A DNA stretch of 64,000 bases from Climacteris rufus (GCA_013398175.1 VZRZ01005957.1:62498-126497); one strand, 5' to 3'. Shown: positions 1 through 14,900, numbered from the stretch's first letter. A program made the numbers and translations. Notes: a model not told the origin generated them from the letters alone.

Positions 1-3000
1 GATATTTTGGAATGAAGCACCTAGGGAGCAGGGATGCTAACTTTATCAACCACATGCAACTGCAAAGAGATGAGAATAAAATGAGCCATCACCTTAAGTG
101 ACCTCTTGTTTTCCCAGGGAGAGTTCTAGGAAAGCAAACAACCTTTAATAGTTTTGAAAACTACACTCTTTCCCCCCCTAACTCTAAATCATATGACACT
201 TACTAACCTCTTTAATTCAGTTTAATAGAATGAAGACCAATTCAGTTTCAGGAAATCTTTATTCCTTTACACGTTATAAGGTCCTTCAGTCCTTAACTAA
301 AAATTTTTATTTCCTATATTGAAGTAAAAAACTGTTATTGCAATGGGCAGTAAAAAATTGCTTTGTCTTCTTTTCCAAGTTCCTTTATTGATTCCTGAGA
401 TGATAAATTGTTTGTAATATGCCTATAAATGCATCATTTAAGTGAAGATTACTCATAACAAGATCGAAATCTGAGTTCAGTATCCTGCTGTCTCTGAGAA
501 TATCATAATGATTCTCCTTTGGCGGCCCTACTCTCACACATTAGCATAAATTCAAAGGAATACATAAAAAGCAGAAATCAAGCTATATCTTTTCTGCTTC
601 CATTGCTTGTCCATATTCACTGCAACCCAGTAGGTGAATGCAAAATCTCAGAGTTATTTAGAGATGTCTTAGAGACTTCTGGATTGGTGAAAAAAAAGAG
701 GCAATATAAACCATAGCCCATAGTGAAACAAAACAATACCTTGTAGGGGTTCTGAAATAGTGCAATGCGTCTGTATGGAATTATTAGCTACTATTTTTCT
801 AAACTCTGTTTTTTCATGTCAGAACCAGAAGCTGAGATGATAGAATGTAGTAAGATAGCCTAATTTCTGTACTGTCAGCACAAATAAATGAAAGGAGAAA
901 ATAGAAGGAAAATTGAAAAATTACATTCCAGTGTGATCTCCAGGTCTGCTTTTCTGGTCAAGAGTGGCTATCAGTCTAATGTATTCTGCTAAAGGCTGCT
1001 AGACAAAAAACAAGGTACAATTTTAGAGAAGCGCTGATCCAGAATGACCTTTCAGGGGACTTCCAAAATTCACTGTTGGGGTTCTGAAATAAAGATTCAT
1101 CTTTATGTCAGGTTCCTAACATTTATTAATTAACAATGTTTTCAAAGAGAATGAGGTTTTGATTTGGTGTGGGATGGCACATGTGTGAAGATAAATGCTT
1201 TCAGCTCCCATTAGCTTTGAAAGGAACAATGCTCTGTCTACAAACATCCAAAGATTTCTATGTCTTTCATGCAGACAGGATCAAAATATTAAAATTTCCA
1301 TGTTCCTGTGTTGCTGATTAACAAGAAAAATTTTAAACCCTACAATGCCTACAGAATACTGAGGTTTTTTGTAATTACTATAGGTGGGCAGAATATTTTG
1401 GAACTATTTGAAATTTTGTGTCAGTAGAAAAGTACAGGTGTTGCTCTCAGTTTGATAAAAGTTGTTACAGATAGCTTTTCATGTTGTGGTGTCTACCTTT
1501 CCATTTCTGAACTGAGGAAAATGGAGGTTTGTTTGAGGAAGAGATAGAATCAGAGTCACATATGACCTGCAAAGTAAGAATTATTTTCTGTAGAAACTTG
1601 AGGATGAATTCAAACAATTTAAATAATGTATTCAGTCTTTAAAAAAAACCCAACAGTTTTAGACTAAAGTAAAAGTAGACAGAAAACACAACTGTTGTGC
1701 CATGAAGTAAAGCAAATTAATGAGAAGTGGAAGATTCTAATAATGTCTGCCCTTATCAATCATATTAATTGGTTTTATGTTCATTTTATGAAAAATGCCA
1801 CAACATATGACTGATGGAAATGCAATTAGGGCTGGAGAGGAATGGGAGAAAGCTGTGTTATTTTTTTAATGTTAACAACTTCAGTAAAAGAGATTTGGCA
1901 TTAGAAAACTGACTTTTCCAAAGCCCAACAAATGTAATTCAATCTACAATGGAAGACTTTTGCGTAATCTTCCTTGTTTTCCTTATGCAGATAATGTGAG
2001 TTACACAGATTAATTTATGACTTAAACTATATAGAACTGATGGCTTAAGTATATGGAACTGCAAATTTAACAATCATGTTAATGCCTTTGTATTAACTTC
2101 TGCTATCTAAAACAGATTTCATTACCTCCCCATTGTCCATGACATATGTTTATAATGAATGCAAACTGTGAGGACTTGTGTCTAAGCAAACAGACTCTCC
2201 TGGAAGAATACATAAAGTCTGTGTGGCTTCCTCAACATAGTCAATAGCCCTTCATTCCTTTTGTAGTGGTTTCTTTACTGTTAGCTTATTGAAAAACTTT
2301 TATCAGTAATGTTTTATCAATTTGCCTTAGAATAGGAATGCATCTAGGAATAAATACTCCCATGCCCTTTTCTAAGCCAATTTTGGTTGACCAAACAGTG
2401 AAAGGATTCAAATAGTTATCTTTACCATCAGGGATGGATTAAAAAGCAGAGCCATGTTTCAACTCCCTTCTTTCTTGCACAGTTGGTTTTTATTCTGTTT
2501 GTTTTGTTTTATTTTTTGTTTTATGTTCTACCATAGTCTCACAAGCTACAACTACATTGCTGTGAAGGAGAATTTATTGCTTGGAGTATTTTTTAGGAAA
2601 AAACCCCAACAACTTCTTTTTACTAAGAGATTTTCTGTTCAAATTTGAATTCTTTCATCTTCCAGCAATTTCCAGTGTACTTTCACTTCCATATTGACCA
2701 AATTTCCAGGCAAATGTACTTTCTGCTCTCCAGAAGCACACTGATTACCTAGGGGAGCCTCAGATGCCCTGCATGTCTCTGGCGCTGACACCAGAGCACG
2801 GAGCTACAGCTCAGTGGGACAGCTGCACCAGCCAGCAACTTCTTCCACTTCTCCCACGATGTTAAGTATACCCAGAAAATTTTCCAGAGAGAATTTTAAA
2901 ATTGTTGGTGTTCTCTTCAAATCACCAAACTCACCTTCAATCTGGATCTGGCTGAGCAGTTTGGGGTTGAAAGGTCTTCAGTAGTTTCTGACTTCATCAA

Positions 3001-4150
3001 GGCACAGCCTGTTTCACAGTGGAAATGCAGAAGGCTCAGTGTGGGCACAGGGTGACCCCCCCCTCACCCTTTTACTCACACATAAACAACCTTGCCGTTG
3101 TATTTTGCACAAAAATAGATTTGACATCCATAATTTAAACCAGATCTCCATCTTACCACACAACTTTCAACAGTAATTACCTGACTTCTGTAAGAAAAGT
3201 AAGGTATACCTTGACCATTAAAAGGAAACATTATTTTACTTGGAAAATTACTACTTCTATTGTGCAACTTTCTCAAAGAACTTCTGATCAGCTGGATTCC
3301 TCAAAAGATTAGGTAAGGAATACTTGTGGAGATATTCCTACCTAATTTTGGCCTCTGGATTTAAGTATTTTAAACTGACCTTCCCTGGCACCAATTTTGA
3401 TCCACTAACTACAAGAAAATCCCCCTGAATTATTCCTTTTCTGTGTACTGAAAATAGATACATTGATCATGTTAGGAATTTGCACAGAAACAGAACAGTG
3501 AGTACCTGGAAAATGTCTCAGATCAGTGGAGACCAGTGACTTCAGGGCTTGTTTTGAGAGGATCTGAGTGTGAAGAAAACAATCCCGAAGAGATTGGAAT
3601 GAAATTCTGACCATAGCTAGGAAATGATATAAAGTCTTCCTACTTGATAAAGTCTTCCCACCATAAACAGAAAAACATTCATATCATTTGCTATCCTCTC
3701 AGAAATGACAAAAATTTCAGCAAAAGAGAAACAAAAAAATGGGCCAACAATATAAAATAACTCTACAGCCTGTCTCTATGCCATAGAGAAGCTGAAATAG
3801 TTGACAGTTAAATACTTACTCCATGTGGGACATTGCATTTGGCAGCAGGCAGAAGAAATTTGGTTTCTACAAAATAGGCAGCTGTGTGAAACGGCTGAGA
3901 GACGTTTCCACCTCTGAATAGGTGCCAGCTTTAGTCTCTGAGCACCCCCTGAGCAAAAGAGCACTGCTCTAAAGGTTTTGTCTTATGCTAATAGAATCCT
4001 ATGAAGACTGTGGCAAGCACTAGACATCGTACTTGTTCAAGGTGATAAAAAGAAGGAGCTGTAGGATGGATCTGGAAAGCACGTATATGACAAAACACAG
4101 AAAAGCACATGTTCTTGCAAAACGTCAATATTAGTCACTGATAATTTAAA

Positions 4151-4189
4151 ACAATAATAATAATAAAAACAACAACAACAATAATAATA
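4151..4189. repeat. Mixed AAT/AAC trinucleotide microsatellite
   Basis: Runs of AAT alternate with runs of AAC, separated by a short A-rich spacer. It is an imperfect trinucleotide repeat. Confidence 0.85.
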
Positions 4190-7100
4190 GTGATACTACA
4201 GAGAGAAGCCCCTTCCTAATGAGTGTAGACTTGAAACTGAAATGAGTGGGAAGTCTGGCTGAGTAAAGCAAGTGACTCAGATCCAACTACTTGCTAGCTG
4301 TCAGGCCATCAGTTCCTAAAATATTCCAAACATTCCCTGTAGGCAATGGGAAGTTCTGGTCCAAGACAGTAACCCTAAAAACAAATATATGTGTAAAATG
4401 GGCTTACCATACTGCTAAGTGCCTGCCTCCGTCACTTAGCTGCCCAGTTTTAAAGACCTGCTCACCCTCCACCACCGGTAAAATATCCATATTGATCACA
4501 ACCTGGCAGTAAGTGCTGTTGTTACTGTTGCCATGGCTTCCTTCCCATTACATAGCATCATGACATTTACACTTTTAATTAAATACATTTCTTCAAGTGA
4601 GTTCTGATTACAGGGATAAGACTGAGCTTGATGCATTCAACTGGTCCAGGGTGATAACTTGCATTGTCCATGTTATTAGGATTAGTGCATTCAGTATCAA
4701 TCTGGTATAACCTGCAAAAATTAATGAAAGATTCCCTTAAGAGAAAAAAAGAATTGATATTCTTTTTATTTCATCAGTTCCATGGCCATCAGTAGCCTTT
4801 ACAGTTCTCTTCCTCCTTTATAATTATTTACAAGAGGACTATTTTCCTGTTTACAGTCATTATTATTACTGGGTTATTTGAATTATTCTCACAACTTGAT
4901 AAATATAGAAAGTCCAGTTTACTAAACTTCTTACATTTAATTAAATTAGTCTGTTTAGTAATCTTCTTAAATTATGGATCCTGTTCTGAGGAAATAAAGA
5001 AAATGGCAGGAGAAAACTCTGAAACACCTAAGAGAATAAATGAAATTACAGGCTTACATAACTTAATTATATAACATTACTGATCTTACACAACTATAAA
5101 AAGATCAGTGGCTGTAATAATGCTTCAAACTGAAGGATTCAAGCACTCTTTAAAAAGGTTTGACGTTGTCTGCTTATTCATCTTTGTTAGCTCTGGGTGG
5201 CAGGTTTCAACTGAAAATTTCTGGGAAAAAATATGGAAAAATTGCAGAGAAATGGTGAGATCAGGAGGAGCTGGGAAAAGGTTATCTACCTAGTTCTTCA
5301 TTAGTAGTAAAGCTGCATTGCCAAGGTCTGGAATACAGATTAATTTTAAAGATACCTGTTGTTATTACCTCATATAAACATCAGTTTTGAGAACAAAGGC
5401 AGTTCTCAAATGCCAAAGATTTTATCATTCTTCTAGTTTAGAAAAAGCCCTTGTGCTCTGTTGCAGAGAACTAACAACTAGAGCTAGTAGTCAGAGTATT
5501 TTCAACTAAATGTATCTTCATTTAAACACACTGCTTCACTAGACTGACATTTATTTTGAAGAGATGTAACAGTTGCAAATGTTCTCACAGGAAACTTTAA
5601 GAGGTCATAGTTCCCCCTAAGCATTTCCAACAAGAAGTGCAGGAGAAACAGACTGAAAACTTTACACGAGTTAAGTTAGCTAAGGACAAGTATTTTGAAG
5701 TAATTATCTTAGTAAATATTTATTTTAAGGATTGTTTTTTTTTTTGATTCCACAACAGAAATTTCAGAAAAAAAGTACTGAAACAGAATTGGGTTCTACT
5801 TATACTTATTTTTGGTTGGATTACATATCAAGCAAGGCCCAAACCTTACATGTCTGTGACCACAGACTGCATGGCAGGAAGGTGTGGGGTAGACAAAGAG
5901 CAGGAAGATCGGACAGCAGCCCTGTGGTCTGGCTTGTGGTCTGGCTTATGGTCCTAATTTCCCTTCCCACTGAGCCGTGCTGCGTCCCAAAGCACTGACA
6001 GTGATCTCAAATAAGGACAACACAGAAGAATGAGGTGTCTGTGTTTGCCAAATAGCAAACACATTAGTGCACAGATACTATGTTTGAATGTCAATATTTG
6101 CCACAAAAAAAAAACCCAACAAAAAAAAAAACAGGGACAAAACCAAACTTTAACCTGATGATAACTGCTGAATACCATCTGGAAAGTGGAGTCTGTGTGC
6201 ACTGCTGCTTACTTAATCGTCTTCATTAAGTTCCATACCACAATAAAACACACAAGCTGATTTATTTCCAAAGATTATAGGCAGCTACCTTCATTTTTAA
6301 AATTTATTTTTTATTTTCTGTTGGCAGTGTCAGCTCCCCAGCTTGTGGGCCAAACCAACGTATCTCTCAGACCTGATTTATGGCTGAAATATAGTCCTTC
6401 TAGAAAAGGTTAGCAGAATCAGTCTTAGAATGTAGGGGATCAAATTAACACAGCGTGACATGAATTGCCCTTCTTACCTGAGTGTTCATTCTCTCTAAGA
6501 AAATAACTTGACTTTTGAGTCAAGTGTACTTCCTTAAAATGTCTTACAATATGAAATAGTCTTACAGTTTTTTATGATAAGAAGAAAAGCAGAAATTGTG
6601 TTTGAGAGTTATTCTTCCATGAATGAAAAGGATAACAGAGACAAAGAAGAGACGTGGCTAATAAAATAAATATAAAAGTGAAATTATAATGGGAGTTAAT
6701 ATTTTCTACAAGCTATTTGCAATAAAAATAAAATGTGCTATGTGAAGTTGAAATGTTTCTATGAATTAATGAAGACCAAAAGCAAAGGGATCTAGCAAGT
6801 AACGTGATGTACAAATTCTTTCAATATGTTGCATGAAGATGAAATTGCTTGACTGAAGTGAAGGCTAGACCATAGAAAATTACAACCAATATACCTTTTA
6901 AAAGTTTTTACGCCTAGCTACTAAGGGAGGGAAAGCACTGAAATGAGACAGATACAGATGGAGAAACAAGAGCATCTCAAGAACACAGGATATAAAGTGA
7001 CCCAGAGATGACACAGTCTGCTAAACCAGGCTGCTATAGAAGTGCTGTGAAACTTTGTAAAGTTCCAACAACAGGATTAATCTGCTTGAGAAGTGGCACT

Positions 7101-8341
7101 TTCTCCTCTTTTTGTTTGCTTGTTTGTTTCTTTGTTTTTCAGTTTGTTGTTAGTTTGGATGTTTTCGGGTTTTTTTGGAGGTGGTGTATATTTTTTAATA
7201 ACTGACACCAAAAGAAATAATTTTGTTCACAGTATTTTAGTCTGACAGGAAACAACATACTACATACAACATGCTTCTACCACCAGTTCAGCAGAAATGA
7301 AGAAAGTCATTCTGCTTTGCAAGACATACAGCTTCAGGTGAGAGAGAGAGAAATTTTAGGATATGAAAAGAGATCAGGAACTTTCCTTGAGAAGAAATTT
7401 TATTGTACTTAGAAACTTTAGTCAGTAGTCTAGGCCTAACTGCAGCGAGAGTTATGTTCATTTTATTTACAACTTATTTATAGCCTTAGACTTGAATTCT
7501 GCCATCACTTTTTCTTGTGCACAGCTCTCCCATTGAAGACAATTTCATAAGAGTCACTGATAATATTTACATTAAAATAAAGCAGACATTGAAGAATAAT
7601 AGGACTAGGACATTAGCATTCTCTTTCATGTAATCATAAATGACAGTAGCTTTGACAAGGTTCTACAAAATACCTGGAGGAAATTTTCTGAACAAAGAAA
7701 ACATAGATATTGAAGGCCTAAGTCACATCTAGATTTTGTCAACACCTCTAATTTTACAAATACCCCAAAAGCTAACTCTTGCTGTCATACAGCCCTCATA
7801 TTTTTTAGCATATGTAATTGGGAAACTGAAGTCACGAAAACTTTTTCCAGAGAAAACCACTGTGAACATACATTAATACAGAAACAAAATGTGAGAGATA
7901 TGGACACAGTGGCTTATTATTTTTTCTGTTAGAGCATGAGTATGTACATAGGATGCATAAGCTTAAGTACGTGCATAGGGATAGCTCTCCAACATCTTTT
8001 ATCCAAACAACCACTAATTTGGCCTTCAGGTGCATGACATACTTCTCATAGAAGGGTGTTCTGCTTGTGCAGACCCCTTATTGATTCTGCAGTATCATTC
8101 TGCTACTCCAGATACATCTCACAGAATTAATCTCTGAATTACAGGCTCAAAGTCAAAAGGCTCAACAATGTCCATTTAATCTTGTTTCACCTGAATTCCT
8201 TATAAAGCCAAAGTGTCCAACAATTTACACTAAGACCACTACTTTGTTGCTCCCTATAATCTTTACTTCTCACAACACCGTGATTTCTTGTAATAATCTC
8301 CTAAGAAAAAAGCCATTACAAAAACCTAGTGATATAGTAAA

Positions 8342-8366
8342 ACACACACACACACACACACACACA
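8342..8366. repeat. (AC)n microsatellite, about 12 units
   Basis: Uninterrupted AC dinucleotides over 25 bases, likely length-polymorphic. Confidence 0.95.
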
Positions 8367-8980
8367 ATATATAAATAGGAAGTATGTAAATTCAGGTTGT
8401 TTCTCTCTCTCAGAAAGGAAGAACAGACAACTGACTCCTTGCAAAGTTCATAACTCTTAAGTTTTTCCTAATATAGAAATAAAGAAAATAGCCTGGAAAA
8501 CAAAATGGCAAAATACAGTTAAATAACTGTCATTAGCATAAGAAAGATTATTTTACTTTTGCACTTAGAGAGAGATATTCCAGCCAGTTGCCATCTGTAT
8601 ATAAAATATGTATAACTAATATAAAAAACCTAGTAACCTGTTTTGAAAAGAAGGAGAAAAACCAAATCAAACCAAACCTACCAAACAAAACCCCCAACAC
8701 TTGTAAAAGTGAAAGGAAATGGGTAATAAAATTAACACTTAAGTATTTTAGCAAAATATAGGACAGAAATCCAAATCAAACCCAAACTTATTATACCATA
8801 TATAAGAGTGTCAGAAAGCTTATCTGAGAAGACAGAGACTAAATAGAAAATAACCATTTAGCCTTGCATAGAGATATTAAATCATACAGGAGTATAAAAT
8901 GTCTCAAAGAAAGCCATTTCAGATGGCCTAGGCATTATAGTGCACCATAGACTTAAGAAAATGAATTTACACAATAACAC

Positions 8981-9622
8981 TGTATCGCTGGCTCTGGGTG
9001 CCTGCTCGAGGCCACTCAGCGTTAGTCTGGGAGTGACCCTGGTTTCCTGGGGGCTGCCACTCGCAGCTTCCCCAGACACAGGGCATCCTCCGGCAGCTCT
9101 GTTAGTGCTGGCTCCTCTGTGAGAGAGAGCCCCGGGCTGATGTTGCAGGCGCAAGCGAGGATAAAGGCCAGATGGAAGGGCCCTGCTGTGATTTCCAGCT
9201 CTTTTATTTCCCAGGGAGAGGCAGCAGGGAAGGCAGGAGAGGGTGCGGGGTCCGGGAGAGGCAGCGTGAGGATCGGGAAGAGCTGAAGGCTTCAGGGACC
9301 AGAGAAGGTAGGCAGGAGGACAGCAGAGGATTTATTGGGATACAAGCAGGGGAGAGTAACCTATTGGGGTACAAGGATTTACATGCAACCAATGGAGAAC
9401 TGAACAGCAATGAAGTTGCTAGAACTTAACCTTACAGAGAACATTAAGTAATACTGTAATTAACCAATAAACAGAAACATGGTAATGAAGTTGCGAGGGA
9501 TGTTGGGAGTGAGCCAGAAAGCTCACACTGACCAGGGACCATGACTCCGATGGTGGCAACCTCAGGCTGAATCCACCAGTCTTGAGCCTGTGGGGCCGTA
9601 GCTTGCCACATACACCGCCACA
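8981..9622 (-). mobile_element. Solo LTR of an endogenous retrovirus (minus strand)
   Basis: This is a GC-rich block of about 642 bp in AT-rich surroundings. Read on the minus strand it begins TGTGGCGG and ends GATACA, so it has the TG...CA termini of an LTR. The four plus-strand bases ACAC lie immediately outside both ends (8,977-8,980 and 9,623-9,626), which fits a 4-bp target duplication as made by gammaretrovirus-like (class I) elements. Inside, on the minus strand, are CCAAT-like motifs, an AATAAA at 9,208-9,203 suited to polyadenylation, and a pyrimidine-rich stretch before it. Open frames across it, such as 9,172-9,429, are side effects of its composition. A shorter alternative with its left end at 9,118 also has TG...CA termini but lacks a flanking duplication. 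No internal retroviral sequence adjoins it, so it is read as a solo LTR left by recombination. Confidence 0.72.
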
Positions 9623-11784
9623 ACACTGGACTTTCAAAGTATATCAGCATGTTTCACATTGACTTTTTTTCTCTGCCAAAATGAAAAGTCACCTTTCTGA
9701 AAAACCTAAAGTCAAAAATATGCACTGAACACCTGAAAATGTTTCTACAATATAACATTTGTTTAAAACAAGATAAAAAAACCAAAAAACACCCAAACCA
9801 AACCAAACCATGATTCTCCAGGTTAAAGGGTTTTCTTCCAAGAATAAAATAAAGAAAAAATAGGTGAACCTGAAATACTTCGGGGGTTTTGTCGTATACA
9901 AGATAGAAGAAGAGAACACAGTGAAAGGCAGCTGCTCTTTCACTGAAGCCATGCCACATGGCTTTCCCATAAACAATAACTCAGAAAGTTGGTAAATTAT
10001 GAAATAATTTTGATATTACATCAAATAAATGAAAAGCTTGCTCTAGAGTGGTTTACCTATCTTCAAAGTACAAGGTTCATCCAAATTAATCTGTGAGTTA
10101 TGTTTTATTTAAATTCCAAATCCTAAATATATATTTGACAGAAGGTATAAAACAAAGAGAGTCAAAGCAGTTTTCAGATAATGTGGTAGTTAAGGACAAA
10201 TGTATACAGAAATTCAAGCAAGAAGAATACTCTTATCAATTACCAGTGGTCAAAATTCTTGAACGATTTAGGCCATTCCCAGTATCATTAGTAGCCCATG
10301 GCCATCTTCTTATTCCATCTAATTCCATGTTAACCCTATAAAGGTGTACTTGGTACATTCATTCACTCTTCTGCTACTTTGTCTCCCTATACTAAACCCA
10401 CAAATTTTTCTTATATTATTTTTGAGCTGCTCCACCCAGGATGTGGTAAATTGAGACATGCAGGAGCACATTATTTTGGAAGAATAACAGCTTTTCTCTT
10501 ACAAATGAAACTGAATACCAAGCTGAGAAGTGACACTGAGCATGTTTACTCATTTTGCAATTGCTGTGAAACTTCTGTGATCTCAAAAAAAAAAGTTCAG
10601 CCTCAGCAGTGATCCTATCACATCATCACATGCAAGCACAACATAGCAATTAGAAAATGCAGGGCCTTTCAGCAATACGACTTTCAGCTTGGGACTTGGG
10701 AATTGTCTGCAGTAAGCTGAATGTTTGTAAAAATATCACAGTATAACTGCTAATTAAGGGTGCTGGAGGGACCTTCCCTGACTCTGTAAACAGCAAGTCT
10801 GTAACTTCATGCATGTCATCAATTTAAAAGGCTTTCAGGCAGTTGGATTTTGTGGAGTCTTAATCCCCCAAACTGTTTTTACCTCGTGTGTAGAAATTTG
10901 ATTGCACTTCAGAAACAAATCTTCAAAAAGATGCACATTTTTGTGTGTACAGCAAATTTGATTCATTTGACTTTTCTTATAGCTTCTGGGCAGCACTGAG
11001 CACAGACTTTTGGGACGACGTACAATCACAGGGATGAAAGGCTCCCTTCATTTCCTGTATTAAGATTCCCTTAGGGGAACATATATCTTACAACTGAAAG
11101 AAAATCAAGTAATGTCAGCACCTTGGCTTCTTGGCTTCACTACAACAGTATATGCATTGCGGCTTGATCCAACATCAAAGATGAGTTGAACAAGCTATTA
11201 CTGCCACATCCCAATGAAGGACTGAAATAAAAGGAAGGAGTATCTTGTGTTCTCCTGGTAATACAGTCTAACTCTTTTTTGTCTGCCGAAAGTCTCACAC
11301 CTGTTTGCCAGTCAGGTGACCAGGGCCTAATTATTTGCCAGTGTATTTAAAGATTCTGTGTGTATTCTGTGGTCATTGCACAACCTCAACCACAGAAACT
11401 TCTTCAGATGATGTGGTAACCACTTATTTTTAGGGCCTTCTCTCACCTTCAGCTCTACACAATGCAGAAGTTAATATGGGTAAATGTGTTTTATACATGT
11501 CTTAAGGATGTCTTTAACGCAATTTTCCTGCCTTTGAAATCTTGTACACAACACTGTGTATTAGCTCTTCACGAAAGCCTCCTGGATGGTCTTACCTCCC
11601 TACTGCCTCTTTTTCTCCTGGCCTCCAAATACAGAATGAAAGAGATGAGGTTTTTCTCTGGGAGCATTGGTGTCCCTGAGAATGCCTTAAGATGTATTTG
11701 ATCCTGCTGCTTTCAATTCATTTACATGATACAAAACTGTTTTCACTCAACAGAGGAATTGACATTTATCTTCAAGTTGCTACA
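9623..11784. other. AT-rich non-coding DNA, no gene recognised
   Basis: Only short open frames without recognisable domains. A small CCAAA-rich run lies near 9,780-9,810. No repeat family can be assigned by eye. Confidence 0.55.
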
Positions 11785-11990
11785 AAGCAAAGTAAAGGAA
11801 AATAAATTTTTTCACAGTGAGAGTGGAACTACTTGCCTGGAGAGTCTGTGGATCTGCATCCTTACAGATTTCACAGGGCAAAGCTCTGGACTGCCCAGAC
11901 TAACTTTACAGTTAGCCTTCCTCTGATCAGTGGACTGTACTAAGTGCCATCCAGATGTCCCCTCCAAGCTGGATTGTGCTATGATTCTGA
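11785..11990 (+). mobile_element. CR1 LINE 3'-end fragment (plus strand)
   Basis: The stretch follows the usual order of an avian CR1 3' end. It opens with a TTTTTTCACAGTGAGAGTGG-like segment, continues through a diverged middle containing GCCATCCAGATGTCCCCTCC, and closes with GTGCTATGATTCTGA at the tail, where CR1 elements carry ATTCTATG-like octamers. It is 5'-truncated, as most genomic CR1 copies are, and diverged, so it is old. It has no coding capacity left. The left border is approximate. Confidence 0.8.
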
Positions 11991-14900
11991 TTTTTAAAGC
12001 ATAATTTGCCAACTGAAGTGTGTATTTCTGCTTCCTTCTGTGCAAGGTAAGCAAGGTATTTATTTTTAACATGAGGCACTCTTTATGTGATAGTTGCTGT
12101 GACTTCAGTACTTCTCTATTGCTTCAGTACTATCTAAAGTAATTATCAGCAGAGTGAGGAAATGTTTTTAGTGGGTCCAACATAGCTCTGAAACTGAATA
12201 GCTTCTGATCACACAGTGATGACTACAGCAAGTAAGGTTGCCATTGAAATTCATTTTTGTAGAATTCTAAGGAAGTTCAAGAAAACAACTGGTAACCACA
12301 GCCTGAAAAGACTGAACTCTTACTAGCTGAATGAGCATATATCTTTCAAACTTGGGAGTGCTGTTACACTTATGAAACGTGAAAATAGGATGGTACATTT
12401 TCCTGTAACAACTTAGATCCATTTTTGTGCACAGTGAAAAGAAAATTTTTCTGACACTAAATGTCTGAGAATAATGTCTATTTTTTTCTATGATGAGTAG
12501 TTATCATCACGACTATGTTTAACAGAAGCCAGAACCCATAGAAAACAGCATGAAAATCACCTTTCTTGAAAAGCTGAACGTTGCTGGTTTTTATACCTTG
12601 GGTTTTGGTAGCTATAAATATTTTTTCACTTACATGAAAAGTTCTTGCCTGCAAAATTTACAATCTGAGGAAAATCATGTCCAAAGTGCAAGAGAGCTGA
12701 CGAAATACTACAGTCATCTTGCATTTGAATATTGAATTTTCACCATTAAAATATTAGTAAGTGAATGAAGAAATTGACAACACCTATTTAGAGTCACAAC
12801 AACCATGTCTGTATTCTTCTGCACAGTGATACTAGAATAATGGCTTACTGCATACAATTTCTTACTTTAAACTTTTGTTATTCTCATCCTCTCTTGGATG
12901 CCAGCCTAGCCTTGTGTTATACTGTGTAGAATATATTCCTCTGCTAAGTTTTCTAGTATAGTATTTTGCAGCAGCCTAACAAACCTGACCCTGAGATTTC
13001 TCTCAGCTAAGCCTGATATTTCTATCTGACAATCTCAGAATTTACAGAAAGCAAGTTTGTTGCTAGATTTAAAGCTTTAGTGCTCACTAGGGCAACCACT
13101 AATTTTTGGGAGTTATGTAATGGACTATTACATTGACTAAATAATTTTGATGTTGACCTAAAAAGCCATTTTCATAACCTGTTCATGGAAATGTTTAGTC
13201 AAACAACATTGAGTCATTGGATACTTACAACATGCCATTTTAAAAAGGATTTGGATAGAGTACTGTACTACTCAGTAACTCTTGGCAATGAAGGGGTGTT
13301 TTAGATTTCAGTTTGTCTTGTGCCACATAATTGCTTACAGTGAGCTCCTTAGCTGCAACTGTATTGATATAGTCTTTTTGTGGAGGGTTTCTCAGTGTCT
13401 CATCAATGACACAGGATTAGATACCCTTTGAAGTTCATTTCATGCATGAGGTTTCTGACCTTAGGTGAAAGCAGCTGTGCAGAATGTAGACCCGGGCTCA
13501 TCAAAATGATCAGGAAACTTCCCGCTTCCTTAAATTATTACAATCTCAATTTACCATAAAGCTGTAATTGTACCTAGGCTTCTCTGCTATGTGGAGCAGC
13601 AGCCTGTGGATATCACCAAACCCACCTGTCAAGCTTCTTCATATCAGATATGTCTCTGATGTTGGAACTTTGATCTACAAGTATCATTCTGTAATAAAAT
13701 CCCATTTTCTAACTCAGCATCCTGAACTACTCTCAAATCCATTTTTAAACTTACAATGGATTTACTATCCTTTTCATTTCACCTACTTTTATCTTGCTGG
13801 AGCATTCAAAACTGAATGCAACTCTGAAGTTTTTAATTGATCATTAGGCACCATTTCCACCGAATCAGACATGAAAGTCCAGGGATAAAAATGTCTTGGA
13901 AGGACTGAAGTTCTGAATGACCCAAATGCATGTTTCAGCAATGTTTATTTTCAACTGAATGCAAATAGTTGTCCCTTTCTCTAATGAAATTATTTTCAAC
14001 TTTGAATTTGACACCAAGAAAAGAAGCTGAGGTATCCTTAGACTGATTAATGCTGCTTTCAAAAGAACTACTCAAAGTAGTGTTTGTGAGAGTGTGTTAT
14101 GACAATTGAATGTGTTTATATTGTAATTGTATTATCTGCTTGTACAGTGTGCATAGGTCATCTCCCCTGGAAACTTACTACATTAAAAATTATATGATAT
14201 GAATAATAGCAACAAAACATGAAATTAGTATCTGCAAAGGCTAAAACTATTCCCACTTGGAAGATAAAGAAAAGTTTGACATTGACATCACTAAGGTCAG
14301 AATTTCCCTGAGAAAAATTTTTGCACCCTAGTTCAACTGCAAGCGTTATTTACAATGACAAAAGAATGAGGATCATACCTTGACCAGCATGATTGCATTT
14401 TAACTGGACTATGGGTTGCCATGCAGTGCTCCAGGGTGCAGATCACACATCAGAAAGTTCCTCCTGAATTAGGTGGGAAGGTCATAGCAGCCTGCATGAA
14501 GCAGCTTGAAACCAATTTATCCTACTGAGAATATTAAGTGGAGCTGGCTTGGGAATATCCACACACCACTGCAGTGTGCAGGGTGGACACAGAGAGAAAC
14601 ATCCCCTGTGAATTGGCAGAGTTTCACTATGGCTGTGATTCAGCCTTACAACTTCTCCTTTGCCAGAACTGTTTTGTGAGGTTTCCATCCCTCCCCTTTC
14701 ACCTTTGTCCGATTCACTCTGTGAAAGAGTGAAAGGACATGGATTAAATTAAGCCATCCAAAGAACATTTTCCTTTTGAATTTCAGTTTTTGAAAATAAT
14801 AATTTCATTGATTGAAGGGGTTCCATGATTAGACTTGTCATTCTGACAAATAGAGTCAATAGCATCTTGATAATGGATACAAGTAATTTGGGAAAAGAAG

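Larger units (their letters stand above)
1..8980. other. AT-rich non-coding DNA, no gene recognised
   Basis: All open frames here are under about 90 codons. None shows a recognisable domain, codon bias or plausible exon borders. Low-complexity patches include mixed AAT/AAC triplets near 4,151, T/G-rich sequence near 7,100-7,200 and an AC dinucleotide run near 8,342. A 12-bp unit is repeated twice at 5,923-5,946. Short hairpins occur near 5,386-5,410 (9-bp arms) and near 6,505-6,525 (8-bp arms). A somewhat GC-richer patch at 2,720-2,860 has no identity I can assign. Most likely intergenic or intronic. Confidence 0.6.

Noticed and set aside
9118..9625. Alternative shorter LTR call
   Set aside because: It has TG...CA ends but no target duplication; the 8,981-9,622 borders have one.
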